From assembly GCA_963830885.1 (NCBI GenBank), contig CAWHOA010000038.1:1-64000 (forward strand): a stretch of 64,000 nucleotides of DNA, in the 5' to 3' direction. A program made the translations under genes and the position numbers. Below are positions 10,108-20,048 of the stretch, one piece after another (position 1 is the stretch's first letter; every line of letters begins with the position of its first letter). Under the pieces are notes generated by a model that saw nothing but the letters and a program-made list of their open reading frames with translations, was not told the DNA's origin and made no database searches. Source of the stretch: JAIBJN01 sp963830885 (GTDB lineage Bacteria > Actinomycetota > Thermoleophilia > Gaiellales > Gaiellaceae).

Positions 10108-10171
10108 GTGTCGTGTAGGCTGGCGCGGCTTTGCAAGCCGGAGGTCACCGGTTCGATCCCGGTACGCTCCA
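10108..10171 (+). tRNA. Decayed tRNA-Ala(UGC)
   Basis: The 3' half is well preserved: anticodon loop TTTGCAA within GGC/GCC stem bases (anticodon TGC, alanine), variable AGGTC, T arm ACCGG-TTCGATC-CCGGT and acceptor 3' strand ACGCTCC with discriminator A, ending at 10171. The 5' half has lost its D arm and most of its acceptor strand; CGTGTAG and GCTGG can be aligned to tRNA-Ala only with several deletions. It is probably not functional. Its last 22 bases recur at 18501-18522. Confidence 0.6.
10150..10171 (+). repeat. attL-like copy of tRNA-Ala 3' end
   Basis: These are the last 22 bases of the tRNA-Ala relic, GGTTCGAT-CCCGGT-ACGCTCCA, matching 18501-18522 at 21 of 22 positions in the same orientation. 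A tRNA with its 3' end facing an inserted segment and a direct repeat of that end at the far side is the usual layout of a tRNA-targeting integrative element. Confidence 0.5.
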
Positions 10172-10367
10172 TCTCCAGGAGTAGGGGCGAGAGTAGGACA
10201 TCCGCAAGATCGGCTGGTCAGCGCTCACACGACGCCAGCCCGGTCTTGGACAATCGCCAGACGTGCTGAGCCGTTCCGTTCGAATCTCAGCCCGCCGCTC
10301 GTCGCTTGACCGTCGCGTTGAAGTGATCTAGAAGACTCACCTGCAACCGGATAGAAGGAGAAGAGTC

Positions 10368-10481
10368 CTGGCCGAAGAGGAAGTCAGACGCAACGCGACC
10401 ATCCGGGTCGCCTCCAACTCCGCGGCGCAACGTTTCCTCGAGTCCGGGAAAGAGCCCGGAGCGCCGACCAAGGTCGCCTGA
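10368..10481 (+). CDS. Possible 37-residue leader ORF (CTG start)
   Basis: A good ribosome-binding sequence AGAAGGAG lies seven bases before a CTG. The frame then reads LAEEEVRRNATIRVASNSAA and ends with TGA at 10479-10481, five bases before the next gene's ATG. No ATG, GTG or TTG start is available. It may be a translated leader peptide or only the 5' leader of the next gene; no family was recognised. The rest of 10172-10367 holds nothing recognisable. Confidence 0.2.
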   Translation: MAEEEVRRNATIRVASNSAAQRFLESGKEPGAPTKVA

Positions 10482-10485
10482 CTCG

Positions 10486-11487
10486 ATGGTGCAGGGTGAG
10501 GAGCCGTACCCGGACTTCTACTACCTCTCGCTCTCCCCTTCGCTCGCCGAGCCACCCTTCGACGCGCCGGACGAGCAGGAGAGGGTCTGGGGCCGCATGT
10601 GGGGCTCCTTCGACGAGGTCGGACCGCTGCGAGTCGCACTTGTCCGCAGTCCAGGAAAGGAGTGGGAGCGCGTTCGGGCCGACTGCTGGGACGAGCGGGC
10701 GCAGGCGCTCGTCGACCCCGACGGGATGTGGTACTGGCTCTCGCGAGAGCCGCCCGATATCGAGAAGGTGCACGCCCAGCACGACGGCCTCGTCGCCGCG
10801 CTACGCGCCGAGGGGATCGAAGTGGTGTGGGTCGAGGGCGAGTCGCCACCGCACTTCTCGCGCTCCGTCTACACGCGGGATCCGCTGCTGACCGTTCCCG
10901 GCGGGGCGATCATCGGGCGCATGGCACCGGCGATGCGTCGCGGCGAAGAGCGGCTGATCACACAGGCGGTTGCCTCGCTCGGCATGCCGATCCTCGCGAC
11001 GATCACCGGCCACGGGCTCGTCGAGGGTGGCTCCTTTGCCAAGCTGACGCCCAAGGTAGCCGCCTACAGCACGTCGATCCGCTGCAACTCCGAGGGCGCG
11101 CGCCAGCTCGAGGAGATGCTGCGACGGCTCGGCATCGAGCTCATCGTGGTGCCGATGGGCGGATGGTCGATCCACATCGACGGCCACCTCGGCATGGTCG
11201 ACGTCGACAAGGCGCTCGTCGACGTGCCCGGCCTGCCGTACTGGTTTCTCGAGCGCCTGCGCGAGCTCGGCATCGAGGCGATCCCCTGCCCCCGGGGGGA
11301 GGAATGGGCGATCAACTCGCTCGTTCTGCGACCCGGACGGGTGCTCATGTGCGACGGTTATCAGCGCACGGCCGAGCTGCTCGAGCGCCGCGGCATCGAG
11401 GTCGTGGGCATCCCCTATGACGAGATCCAGAAGGGTGGCGGTGGGATCCACTGCTCCACGATGGAGCTGGTGCGCGACCCCGGTTAG
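10486..11487 (+). CDS. Amidinotransferase/DDAH-family guanidino hydrolase
   Basis: A 333-residue protein of the amidinotransferase superfamily (PF02274-like: arginine deiminase, dimethylarginine dimethylaminohydrolase, glycine amidinotransferase). These enzymes attack a guanidino or amidine carbon with a cysteine. The catalytic Cys is C323 in GGGIHCST near the C-terminus, and the catalytic His is in SIHIDGHLGMVD (H230). Other family marks are YTRDPLLTVPGGAI and GLVEGGSF. It is encoded divergently from the convergent pot operon, in the same tRNA-bounded segment as an ABC polyamine-type transporter, which suggests a role in using imported guanidino compounds. The exact substrate (arginine, methylarginine or agmatine-like) cannot be read from sequence. 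Confidence 0.85.
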   Translation: MVQGEEPYPDFYYLSLSPSLAEPPFDAPDEQERVWGRMWGSFDEVGPLRVALVRSPGKEWERVRADCWDERAQALVDPDGMWYWLSREPPDIEKVHAQHDGLVAALRAEGIEVVWVEGESPPHFSRSVYTRDPLLTVPGGAIIGRMAPAMRRGEERLITQAVASLGMPILATITGHGLVEGGSFAKLTPKVAAYSTSIRCNSEGARQLEEMLRRLGIELIVVPMGGWSIHIDGHLGMVDVDKALVDVPGLPYWFLERLRELGIEAIPCPRGEEWAINSLVLRPGRVLMCDGYQRTAELLERRGIEVVGIPYDEIQKGGGGIHCSTMELVRDPG

Positions 11488-11490
11488 CGG

Positions 11491-11727
11491 CTAGGGCTCA
11501 TCTACGAGTCCCTTCTCGATCCGCTCGCGCGCACGCAGAGCGGCGGTGCAGGAACACGTGTACTCGCCCCTCTCGATTTCGTCGAGGATCCGCTCGCGGA
11601 AGACGAGCTGCGCCTCGGTCGGGCCGGTGCTCGCAGGGTCGGGAACCCGCGCGTCTTCTCTCTCGGCGCCACCGCACGCAGCCGCCAGCGCGGCCGCTGC
11701 AACCAGGCTGACCATGAGGCGTCTCAT
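11491..11727 (-). CDS. Small lipoprotein at end of pot operon
   Basis: A 78-residue protein with a lipoprotein signal: MRRLMVSLVAAAALAAACGG, lipobox AAAC with Cys at 18. The mature part is short and charged, with a CSC pair (EYTCSCTAALRARERIEKGL) that could form a disulfide or bind metal. The ATG overlaps the potC stop (ATGA), so it is translationally coupled and is the last gene of the operon. The family was not recognised. A role as an accessory envelope protein of the transporter is only a guess from position. Confidence 0.75.
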   Translation of the reverse strand: MRRLMVSLVAAAALAAACGGAEREDARVPDPASTGPTEAQLVFRERILDEIERGEYTCSCTAALRARERIEKGLVDEP

Positions 11728-12563
11728 CGCGCGAGACCGGCGCGGCGCGCACCGTACCCGCTGATCAGCGCCGCCGCGAGAATGAGGATCGTGCTCGCCA
11801 CGATCATGACCGTCGCGACAGGCATGAGCAGGCTGGTCTGGCCGGACAGCCGTAACCCGGAGTACAGGTAGACCGGATAGGTGGTCTGATCCTGGACGAG
11901 GAAGCTCGCGACCACGACCTCGTCGATCGAGATGACGAAGGCGACCAGCAGCGAGGCGAGTAGCGCTGGAAGGATCAGCGGCAGGACGACGCGTCGGAAG
12001 GTCGTCAGGCCGGATGCACCGAGATCGTGTGCGGCCTCCTCGAGGCGCTTGTCGATCGACGCGATCCGCGGCAGGACCAGGAGGACGCAGAACGGAAGCG
12101 TGATCACGATGTGGCCGATCAGCACCGCCCAGAGCCCGAGCGGGATCGGGATGATCGGATCGGAGGGTCGGAAGAGAACGAGGAGGGAGACCCCGAGAAC
12201 GACGGTGGGCACCACGAGCGGGAGGAGGAGGAGGGCCGATACGCCGGCCTTGAAGCGGAGAGACCTCCGCGCAAGCGCGTAGGAGACGAGGACGGCGAGC
12301 GCGGTGGCGACGACGGCCGTTCCCGCGGCGACCTTGAGGCTCGCGATCAACGATCCCTTGATCTCGGGGTTGTGCCATGCCGCTTCATAGAAGGCCGTCG
12401 TGAAGCCGGTGAGCGGGAACGCGATGACGGTCGACGCGTTGAACGAAAAGATGATCAACAGGATCGTCGGCAGGTAGAGGAAAGCGAGAAAGCCCGCGAA
12501 GAAGAGCACGAGCATGCGCTTGCCGTTCCTCGACATGAAGACGTCCGTCGTGCCCCGGCTCAC
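11724..12563 (-). CDS. potC: Polyamine-type ABC permease PotC
   Basis: A 279-residue inner-membrane permease with about six spans and the binding-protein-dependent transport motif EAAHDLGASGLTTFRRVVLP (EAA loop that docks the ATPase). The N-terminus FLAFLYLPTILLIIFSFNAS is typical of PotC/YdcV. It forms a heterodimer with PotB and imports spermidine/putrescine-like cations in known systems. It overlaps potB by 4 bp and the small lipoprotein gene by 4 bp. The substrate is inferred from family only. Confidence 0.92.
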   Translation of the reverse strand: MSRGTTDVFMSRNGKRMLVLFFAGFLAFLYLPTILLIIFSFNASTVIAFPLTGFTTAFYEAAWHNPEIKGSLIASLKVAAGTAVVATALAVLVSYALARRSLRFKAGVSALLLLPLVVPTVVLGVSLLVLFRPSDPIIPIPLGLWAVLIGHIVITLPFCVLLVLPRIASIDKRLEEAAHDLGASGLTTFRRVVLPLILPALLASLLVAFVISIDEVVVASFLVQDQTTYPVYLYSGLRLSGQTSLLMPVATVMIVASTILILAAALISGYGARRAGLAR

Positions 12564-13735
12564 GCGACAGCTCCTCCGCCGGCACGCAGGAACCTCGACG
12601 TCGAGAGCGCGAGGAAGAGGACGACGCCGAGGAGGAAGATCGAGAGGACGGAGCCCGTCTGCCAGTTGAGCGCGCCGCCCACGAACTGACTGGCGATCGC
12701 CTGCCCGAACATGTAGCCCCCGTTGCCACCGACGAGTGACGGCGTGACGTACTCGCCGATCGACGGAATGAAGACGAAGAGGAAGGCGGCCACGATCCCG
12801 GGTGCGGCGATCGGCAGAGTGATCTTGCGCAACGCCTGGAGCCTGCTCGCGCCCATGTCGGTTGCCGCCTCGAGCAGGCGTCGATCAACGGTCTCGAGTG
12901 CGATGAAGATCGGCAGGATGATGAACGGCACCCAGGCGTAGAGGAGGACGAGGATGACCGTGAACTGGCTGTAGATCAGGAAGGAGAGGGGGTTGTCGGG
13001 GTCGCGCAGTCCGAGCTCGAAGAGCGCGCTGTTGAACAGCCCCTGATCGCCGAGGATGATCTTCCACGCGAAGATTCGCAGGAGGTAGCTGGTCAGGAAC
13101 GGTGCGATGACGACCAGGAGCCATATGTACTTCGACTTTTTGATTCCGAACGCGAGGAAGTAGGCGATCGGGAACGCGATGATCACGGCCCAGACCGCTG
13201 ACGTGGTCGCCATCGTCACCGAGCGGAAGAAGAGCCGCAGGTAGTCGCCCTCGGACGAGAGCTCTGCAACGCGGAGCAGGTTGTTGCCCGCGGGGATGGT
13301 CAAGAACGATGCCAGCAGGAGCAGGAAGGACGCGCCCCGGATCCAGCCGCCGAAGCGCTCCGACAGCCGCGGTCCGAAGACGGCGCCGACGACGAGGGCA
13401 ACAAAGACGGCGCCGACGACCCACGCAGGCATGTGCACCGACGTCCTGCCGAGGACTTCGAGATCCACTCCCGGGTCGAGGAACTCGCGCCACAGCTCCA
13501 TCGAGTAGCCCGGGAGCTCGCCGGTCAGCGACGCAGCGGCCTCGTTCTGCGCGAACCGCTCCAGGCCGATGCTGTAGCGGACGACGTAGTAGATCGGGAC
13601 GAGGAAGAAGACGAGGAGGAGCGCGAGCGCCGGCGTCGTCAGCGCATGCGTCGCAAGCCGGTCCTGGACTCGCCGGCTCCAGGCCTGTCGCTCGATCGGG
13701 ATCGGCGGCGCCGCCACGGTCGCTCGTTGCGCCAT
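12560..13735 (-). CDS. potB: Polyamine-type ABC permease PotB
   Basis: A 391-residue permease, longer than the usual ~290 for PotB because of an extra segment between the first span (about residues 35-60) and the conserved core, including an additional pair of hydrophobic stretches (WVVGAVFVALVVGAVFG). The EAA loop EAATDMGASRLQALRKITLP is intact near residue 290. It sits between potD and potC, with 60 bp to potD and a 4-bp overlap with potC. The insertion is a lineage feature and not damage, since the frame is continuous. Confidence 0.9.
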   Translation of the reverse strand: MAQRATVAAPPIPIERQAWSRRVQDRLATHALTTPALALLLVFFLVPIYYVVRYSIGLERFAQNEAAASLTGELPGYSMELWREFLDPGVDLEVLGRTSVHMPAWVVGAVFVALVVGAVFGPRLSERFGGWIRGASFLLLLASFLTIPAGNNLLRVAELSSEGDYLRLFFRSVTMATTSAVWAVIIAFPIAYFLAFGIKKSKYIWLLVVIAPFLTSYLLRIFAWKIILGDQGLFNSALFELGLRDPDNPLSFLIYSQFTVILVLLYAWVPFIILPIFIALETVDRRLLEAATDMGASRLQALRKITLPIAAPGIVAAFLFVFIPSIGEYVTPSLVGGNGGYMFGQAIASQFVGGALNWQTGSVLSIFLLGVVLFLALSTSRFLRAGGGAVA

Positions 13736-13795
13736 TCGTCTGCCTCCTCACGGCCCGGCGGGGAGCTGCGCATGCGCAACTCCCCGCCGCGAGAC

Positions 13796-15000
13796 CTAGG
13801 CTGCCTTCACCGCCTCGCCCGCCTCCGTGTACTCCTGCCGGTTCGGAAGCGGCTGCTCGAACCACGCGCGCGGCGGCTCGAACGCCGACGGATCGTCGAG
13901 GCTGAAGATCGAGATCAGCTCCTTGTCCTTGATCAGCTCCAGCACGCCTTCCTGCTGCGCAGCGCCGTAGGCGAAGACGTCGGTGAGCGAGGCCGCGGCC
14001 TCGGGCGTGTTCGCCGCCGCGACGGCAAGCGTCGCTCGGCCCGGCTGCTCCGTGGCCGCATGGAGCACGAATCCGCAGACCCAGGCGAGGCGGCCCTCCT
14101 TCGGCCACATATAGCGGACGTCGACGTCCTTCAGCTTCTCGTGACGGAGGGCCTGGAGGTAGCCGTCCGGCCACATGTAGGTCCCCCAGAGGTTCCCGTT
14201 GATGAAGTCGTCGATGTTGCCCTGGTTGTTGTCCCAGAAGTTCCGGATCTGCGGCTTGGCCTGGATCATCGTCTCCTTCGCCGCCTCGATCTGATCGGAC
14301 GTGAGCTTGTTCGGGTCGATTGCCTCGCCGGCGTTGATGAGCGCCCCGATCTTGATGATCGTGACGGGATCCGAGAAGGTCGCGAGCTTCCCCTCGTACG
14401 CGGGGTCGAGCAGGATGCTCCAGGATTCTTCCTCCGGCGTGATCGGAATCTTGTCGGCCCTGTAGACGAAGGCGGAGAACCCGATGTCGAAGGGGACGTG
14501 GTACACGAGGCCGTCCTCACCCACCCCGGGCGTGCGAATCGCCTCGGGGATGCCCTCGTAGTTCGGGAGCAACGCCGTGTCGAAGGGCTGGACCAGCCCG
14601 GCTGCGTGGAAGTCCGGCCAGTAGGCGATGCAAGGATGAATGACATCGGGGTTGTAGCCCGATGCCACCTTGGCGAGCGCCTGGATGTCGTTCTCGAGGA
14701 AGTCGAACTTGAGCGGGCTCCTCTTCCCGTACTCGCCCTTGGTGTAGGCCTCCCACATCCAGGGCGAGGTCTTGTCATAGCCGGCCCACTCGAAGAATGT
14801 GATGGGCCCGTCCGGCTCGGACGCCGGGTCGAAGGTGACCGCGGCCGGTGCCTCGTCGGTCGGTGCCCCGGTCGCCGCCGGCGGGGTAGGTTCGGCTTCT
14901 CCTCCGTCACCGCCGCCGCATGCCGCGAGCAGCGCAGTGAGACTCGTCGCCCCTGTCAGCGCGACGAATCCTCGCCGTGTGAGCCTGTCGTTCTCGAAAT

Positions 15001-15004
<4 letters not shown>
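13796..15004 (-). CDS. potD: Polyamine-type substrate-binding lipoprotein PotD
   Basis: A 402-residue solute-binding protein. The N-terminus has a twin-arginine-like motif (LTRRGFVALTG) followed by a lipobox LLAAC (Cys about 29) and a Pro/Ala/Glu linker, so it is probably a Tat-exported lipoprotein. The mature domain has the PotD/PotF layout (FEWAGYDKTSPWMW, NPDVIHPCIAYWPDF, VYHVPFDIGFSAFVYRADK). It captures the substrate outside the membrane and delivers it to PotBC. It overlaps potA by 4 bp (ATGA). Confidence 0.9.
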
Positions 15005-16179
<1,175 letters not shown>

Positions 16180-16212
16180 CGGGCGAGTTCGACCTTGAGG
16201 TTCCAAGACCCT

Positions 16213-16241
16213 ATTGTTGGGGGCCGGGCGCCGCAATGCAA
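16213..16241 (-). promoter_or_regulatory. Candidate pot operon promoter
   Basis: On the minus strand TTGCAT (-35) is followed after 17 bp by AACAAT (-10). Transcription would start near 16206, giving a leader of about 27 nt before the GTG at 16179. The -10 box is weak. Confidence 0.4.
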
Positions 16242-16268
16242 GCACGGCGATCCGGCTGGGGTGGACCT

Positions 16269-16297
16269 TTGAGTGGAGGCGGGCGGCACGTTAGATT
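16269..16297 (+). promoter_or_regulatory. Promoter of M20 peptidase gene, leaderless
   Basis: TTGAGT (-35, 16269-16274), 17-bp spacer, TAGATT (-10, 16292-16297). The GTG start codon is at 16304, only six bases past the -10 box, so the transcript should begin at the start codon. Confidence 0.6.
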
Positions 16298-16303
16298 GCG
16301 GCC

Positions 16304-17638
16304 GTGCCGTTGAGCGACCCCGAACGTCAGATCGTCGCCGAGATCGAGCGGCGCCGGGGCGAGCTGGTGGAGCTCACGTCAGACCTCGTCGGCTTCGACA
16401 CGACGGCACGCAATCCGGAGGATCCGCCTCGCGACGAGGCGGCACTCCAGGACCACCTGGCCCGGCGACTGCGAGCGGCGGGAGCGGAGGTCGACCTCTG
16501 GGAGCCTTCGACGGAGGAGATGGCGGGGAAGCCGCTTGTTCCCCCGGGTCTCGGTTTTGAGGGTCGGCCCCAGCTGGTCGCCCGCTTCAAAGGCGCGGGT
16601 GGCGGTAGGAGCCTCCTGCTCAACGGCCACATCGATGCGGTCTCGGTGGAGCCGAGAGAGCAGTGGACGAGCGATCCGTTCGAGGCCGAGATCCGTGACG
16701 GCGACCTCTACGGTCGCGGCACGTGTGACATGAAGGGTGGCATCGCGGCGATGACGCTCGCGGCCGAGGCGCTGGCCCAGAGCGGCATCGAGCTCGCCGG
16801 CGACCTGATCGTCGCGACGAACACCGACGAGGAGTCGTCCGGCGCAGGCAGCTCGGCGATCGTGGCCCGGGGGATCGAGGCGGATGCGGGCATCGTCACG
16901 GAGGCCACGGGCTTCGACGTGTGGGTGGCCTGCCGAGGCTCCGAGTACGGTGTCGTCACCGTCCCGGGCCGTCCCGGTCACGCCGAGGTCTACCAGCGTT
17001 CCTGGCGCGAAGGTGGCGCCGTGAACGCGATCGAGAAGGCAGTGGTGGTCATCGAGGCAATGCACAGTCTGCGGTCCGACTGGTCGACCCGCGCCGGCTT
17101 CGAGCACCCGTACCTGAGCAGGCCGGACATCCTCCCGACGATGGCGTCGGCGGGCGATTGGCCGGTGACCTATCCGGCCTCCTGTGAGCTCACCTGCGCC
17201 GTCCTCTATCTCCCTTCGCAGGCAGACGAGGCGGGCTGGGGCTCCAACGTGCGGCGTGAGGTCGAGGAGTGGATTCTGCGCGAGACGATGCGTGACGAGT
17301 GGCTCGCCGACAATCCGCCTGCCTTCGATTGGTGGCCGAGCGGAGTGATGCCGATGGAGATCGCGGACAGCGACCCGATCGTCGCCGCGATGCTCGAGGC
17401 CGGCCGGGACGCAGGGCAGCCGGGCAAGCTGTTCGGGCTCGACTCGTGGTACGACGGCGCCACGTTCACGCATCTCGCCGGGATTCCCTCGATCGCCTAC
17501 GGGCCGCGCGGGTTTCCAACGGAGCCGGGTGGGCCAAGCATCGCTCACACGATCGACGAGCACGTGCCGATCGACGACCTCGTCCAGTGTGCCCAGGCGC
17601 TCGCTGTGTGCGCCATGCGTTTCTGCGGGAGGGCCTAG
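16304..17638 (+). CDS. M20 family peptidase/deacylase (ArgE/DapE type)
   Basis: A 444-residue di-zinc amidohydrolase of the M20 family. Metal ligands are visible: H109 and D111 in NGHIDAV, D142 in GRGTCDMKGG, the catalytic E176-E177 in NTDEESSG, and a C-terminal His in IAHTIDEHV. Relatives remove acyl or carbamoyl groups from amino acids (acetylornithine, succinyl-diaminopimelate, N-carbamoyl amino acids). It is transcribed divergently from the pot operon and followed four bases later by a nitrilase-family gene, so both probably act on the imported compound. The specific substrate is unknown. Confidence 0.88.
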   Translation: MPLSDPERQIVAEIERRRGELVELTSDLVGFDTTARNPEDPPRDEAALQDHLARRLRAAGAEVDLWEPSTEEMAGKPLVPPGLGFEGRPQLVARFKGAGGGRSLLLNGHIDAVSVEPREQWTSDPFEAEIRDGDLYGRGTCDMKGGIAAMTLAAEALAQSGIELAGDLIVATNTDEESSGAGSSAIVARGIEADAGIVTEATGFDVWVACRGSEYGVVTVPGRPGHAEVYQRSWREGGAVNAIEKAVVVIEAMHSLRSDWSTRAGFEHPYLSRPDILPTMASAGDWPVTYPASCELTCAVLYLPSQADEAGWGSNVRREVEEWILRETMRDEWLADNPPAFDWWPSGVMPMEIADSDPIVAAMLEAGRDAGQPGKLFGLDSWYDGATFTHLAGIPSIAYGPRGFPTEPGGPSIAHTIDEHVPIDDLVQCAQALAVCAMRFCGRA

Positions 17639-17642
17639 TGGC

Positions 17643-18494
17643 TTGACAGAAGCACGCGACAGCGTCCGTGTGGCCTGCCGGCAGCTTGCCCCGGAAGTCG
17701 GTGACGTGGCGGCCAACCGGCGCCTCACCTGCGAGGCGATCCGCGAAGCGATCGCAGCCGGCGCCCGGCTCGTCGTCCTTCCCGAGCTCTCGACGTCGGG
17801 CTACGTCTTCGAGTCGCCCGCCGAGGCGCGCGCGTGCGCCGAGCCGGCGAGCGGGCCGTCCCTCCAGGGCTGGGCGGAGGAGGCCGCTCGCGGGGATGCA
17901 GTCGTGGTCGGCGGATTCTGCGAGCTGGGCGAGGACGGACGCCTTTACAACTCCGCGGCGGTCGTGGACGCAACCGGCGTCCTCGGCGTCTACCGGAAGA
18001 TCCACCTGTGGGACCGGGAGAAGCTCTTCTTCGAGCCGGGACATGCGGCCGCACCCGTGCTCGCAACCCGCGTCGGAAGGATCGGCGTCGCGGTCTGCTA
18101 CGACCTCTTCTTTCCAGAGCTAGTCCGCGGTCTTGCACTGGGGGGCGCCGAGCTGATCGCGCTGCCGGCGAACCTCCCCCGCTTCCCACGGCCGGAGGAG
18201 CGACCGATAGAGATCACGTTGGCCATGGCCACGGCGCACCTGAACCACCTCTTCTTCGCGCTCTGTGACCGCTGCGGGCCCGAGCGCGGGGTCGAGTGGG
18301 TTGGCGCGACAGTCATCTGCGACGAGCACGGCTGGCCGCTGGCCGGCCCACCCGCCGGCAATGGGCCAGGACTCGTTGTCGCCGACTGCGACCTTTTCCG
18401 TGCGCGCGACAAAGCCTTGAGCGAGCGCAACGATGTGCTCGGCGACCGTCGACCGGAGGTCTACGTGCTCGACGAGCCGACGCACGTCGCGTAA
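17643..18494 (+). CDS. Carbon-nitrogen hydrolase (nitrilase superfamily)
   Basis: A 283-residue protein starting at a TTG four bases after the preceding stop. The Glu-Lys-Cys triad is complete: E48 in VVLPELSTSGY, K119 in VYRKIHLWD and C152 in GVAVCYDLFFPE. The superfamily includes N-carbamoylputrescine amidase and omega-amidases, which cleave C-N bonds of amides and ureido compounds. In this module (guanidino hydrolase, polyamine-type transporter, M20 enzyme) an N-carbamoyl amine or amide substrate is a reasonable inference. It ends seven bases before the tRNA-Ala 3' end repeat. Confidence 0.88.
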   Translation: MTEARDSVRVACRQLAPEVGDVAANRRLTCEAIREAIAAGARLVVLPELSTSGYVFESPAEARACAEPASGPSLQGWAEEAARGDAVVVGGFCELGEDGRLYNSAAVVDATGVLGVYRKIHLWDREKLFFEPGHAAAPVLATRVGRIGVAVCYDLFFPELVRGLALGGAELIALPANLPRFPRPEERPIEITLAMATAHLNHLFFALCDRCGPERGVEWVGATVICDEHGWPLAGPPAGNGPGLVVADCDLFRARDKALSERNDVLGDRRPEVYVLDEPTHVA

Positions 18495-18500
18495 CTGCCT

Positions 18501-18522
18501 GGTTCGACCCCGGTACGCTCCA
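18501..18522 (+). repeat. attR-like copy of tRNA-Ala 3' end
   Basis: A 22-bp sequence ending in CCCCGGTACGCTCCA, matching 10150-10171 at 21 of 22 positions and in the same orientation. No anticodon or D arm precedes it; the upstream sequence is the end of the nitrilase-family gene. It is therefore a duplicated tRNA end and not a gene. Confidence 0.5.
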
Positions 18523-18533
18523 ACGCAGACGAT

Positions 18534-18634
18534 GACGGTGGGTCCCGCAGTCCGCGTGCGTTCAGGACGAACCAGCCGGGACCGCGAGAGACGAGCCCCG
18601 CCTCGGTCTGCTCGAGCCCGGCTTCGGACGCCAT
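18534..18634 (-). pseudogene. Truncated cupin protein, N-terminal end only
   Basis: The minus strand reads MASEAGLEQTEAGLVSRG followed by GPGWFVLNARG, the usual beginning of actinobacterial cupin-domain proteins, and then loses similarity close to the tRNA-end repeat at 18522. The rest of the gene is missing. The break at the edge of the tRNA-bounded segment suggests that insertion or later deletion removed it. Confidence 0.5.
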
Positions 18635-18653
18635 GGCCCGATGACAGAGCGCC

Positions 18654-19895
18654 TCAGGGCGCGACCATGACGCCGGGTGCCGCCAGGACGCGTTGCAGGA
18701 TCCACGCTGCCGCGCCGCGCACGGCCGCGTCCGGGCCGAGCTGCGATGGGCGCACCTCGACGGGGCGCCACGACGACGCGACCACTTGCTCGGCGAGGTT
18801 CCGCTCGAGCGCCTCGGCGAGCCAGGGGGCGAGCGTGGCGTAGACGCCGCCGAGGACGATCGTGTCCGCGTCGAGGACGTTGACGACGTCGGCGAGCGCA
18901 GAGCCGATCGCCCGGCCCGCGTCCGCCACCGCCCGCAGCGCCTGGGCGTCGCCGCGCTCGAGCAGCTCCACCAGCGCCGGGACGGCGCTCTCGCCGTAGC
19001 CGAGGCTCGTGCCGGACGAAAGGGGCAGTCCGGCCGCTCGGAGGATGGCCTCCTGGCCCGCTACCCGCTCGAGGCAGCCGCGGCCGCCGCACGAGCAGGG
19101 CTCGCCGTCCGGGTCGACGACCACGTGGCCGATCTCACCGGCGAAGCCGCGGGAGCCGCGGAAGAGGGCACCGTCGACGATGACCCCGGCGCCGACGCCG
19201 ATCTCGCCGGAGACGTGGACGTAGTCGCCTACCTCGCCGCCGATCCCGAGCCAGAGCTCGCCGAGCGCGGCGAGGTTCGCCTCGTTGTCGACGAGGATCG
19301 GCAGGTGCCGCCCGTCGAGCCGGGCGGCGAGCTCGTCCGCGACCGCGACGTCCGTCCAGCCGAGGTTCGGGGCGAGGATGAGCGTCCCCTCGGCCACCCG
19401 CACCATGCCCGGGACTGCGACGCCCGCGCCGGCGACGGACAGGCCCTTCGCCTCGGCCGCCTCGAGCGCCGTCGCCGTCAGCCGGGCTGAGCGGTTGAGG
19501 ACCTCCGCCGGCGAGACGCCCCGGTTGTCCACCGCTTCGACGCGGTGGAAGCGCACGCGCTGGAGGAGGTCGGCGACACAGACCGCCGTGTAGTCGACGT
19601 TGAGCTCGAGCCCGATCCCGCAGTGGTGCTCGCCGTCGAGCCCCAGCGCCCGGCGGGGGCGGCCGACCCGCCCGTCCGCCTGCGAGCCGAGCTCGACGAG
19701 GAGGCCGAGCCGCTGGAGCTCCTGGACGAGCACCGTCACCGTGCCCTTGGTCAGGCCGGTCGCTGCGGCGATCTCGCCGCGGCTGCTCCCGCCCTGGGCC
19801 GCAACCTCGTGGGCGACGAGCGCGAGGTTGTGGCGGCGGAGGTCGTTCGACCGGAACGCCGGCCGCTGAATCTCGATGCCTTTGTTCGTGAGCAA
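18654..19895 (-). CDS. ROK family transcription regulator
   Basis: A 413-residue protein with an N-terminal winged helix-turn-helix (residues about 15-75: GGSSRGEIAAATGLTKGTVT) and a C-terminal ROK sugar-kinase-like domain. The ROK zinc motif is GHVVVDPDGEPCSCGGRGCLE, where CxCGxxGC binds zinc, and the phosphate motif is ILVDNEANLAALGE. Such proteins are usually sugar-responsive repressors. The frame is open to 19931, but a promoter TACGAT (-10, 19909-19904) with TTGTGC 18 bp upstream lies inside that extension, so a leaderless TTG start at 19895 is preferred. It is divergent from the ThuA-domain gene, its likely target. Confidence 0.85.
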   Translation of the reverse strand: MLTNKGIEIQRPAFRSNDLRRHNLALVAHEVAAQGGSSRGEIAAATGLTKGTVTVLVQELQRLGLLVELGSQADGRVGRPRRALGLDGEHHCGIGLELNVDYTAVCVADLLQRVRFHRVEAVDNRGVSPAEVLNRSARLTATALEAAEAKGLSVAGAGVAVPGMVRVAEGTLILAPNLGWTDVAVADELAARLDGRHLPILVDNEANLAALGELWLGIGGEVGDYVHVSGEIGVGAGVIVDGALFRGSRGFAGEIGHVVVDPDGEPCSCGGRGCLERVAGQEAILRAAGLPLSSGTSLGYGESAVPALVELLERGDAQALRAVADAGRAIGSALADVVNVLDADTIVLGGVYATLAPWLAEALERNLAEQVVASSWRPVEVRPSQLGPDAAVRGAAAWILQRVLAAPGVMVAP

Positions 19896-19903
19896 GACCA
19901 AAC

Positions 19904-19933
19904 ATCGTAGAGTCCTTTGCGGTGGTGGCACAA
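19904..19933 (-). promoter_or_regulatory. Candidate ROK gene promoter
   Basis: TTGTGC, an 18-bp spacer and TACGAT on the minus strand. The expected transcription start is at or next to the TTG codon at 19895, a leaderless arrangement. Confidence 0.4.
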
Positions 19934-20048
19934 GCCCGACCAGCCTTGACTTCGGCGGACGGGTGTGGTTGGTTAGGCCGTCCTCCAGAACTAAATTGGG
20001 GGAGGGGGGAGACTACGTGTCTCCGGACAGAGAGAAAGGAGACAGCCG

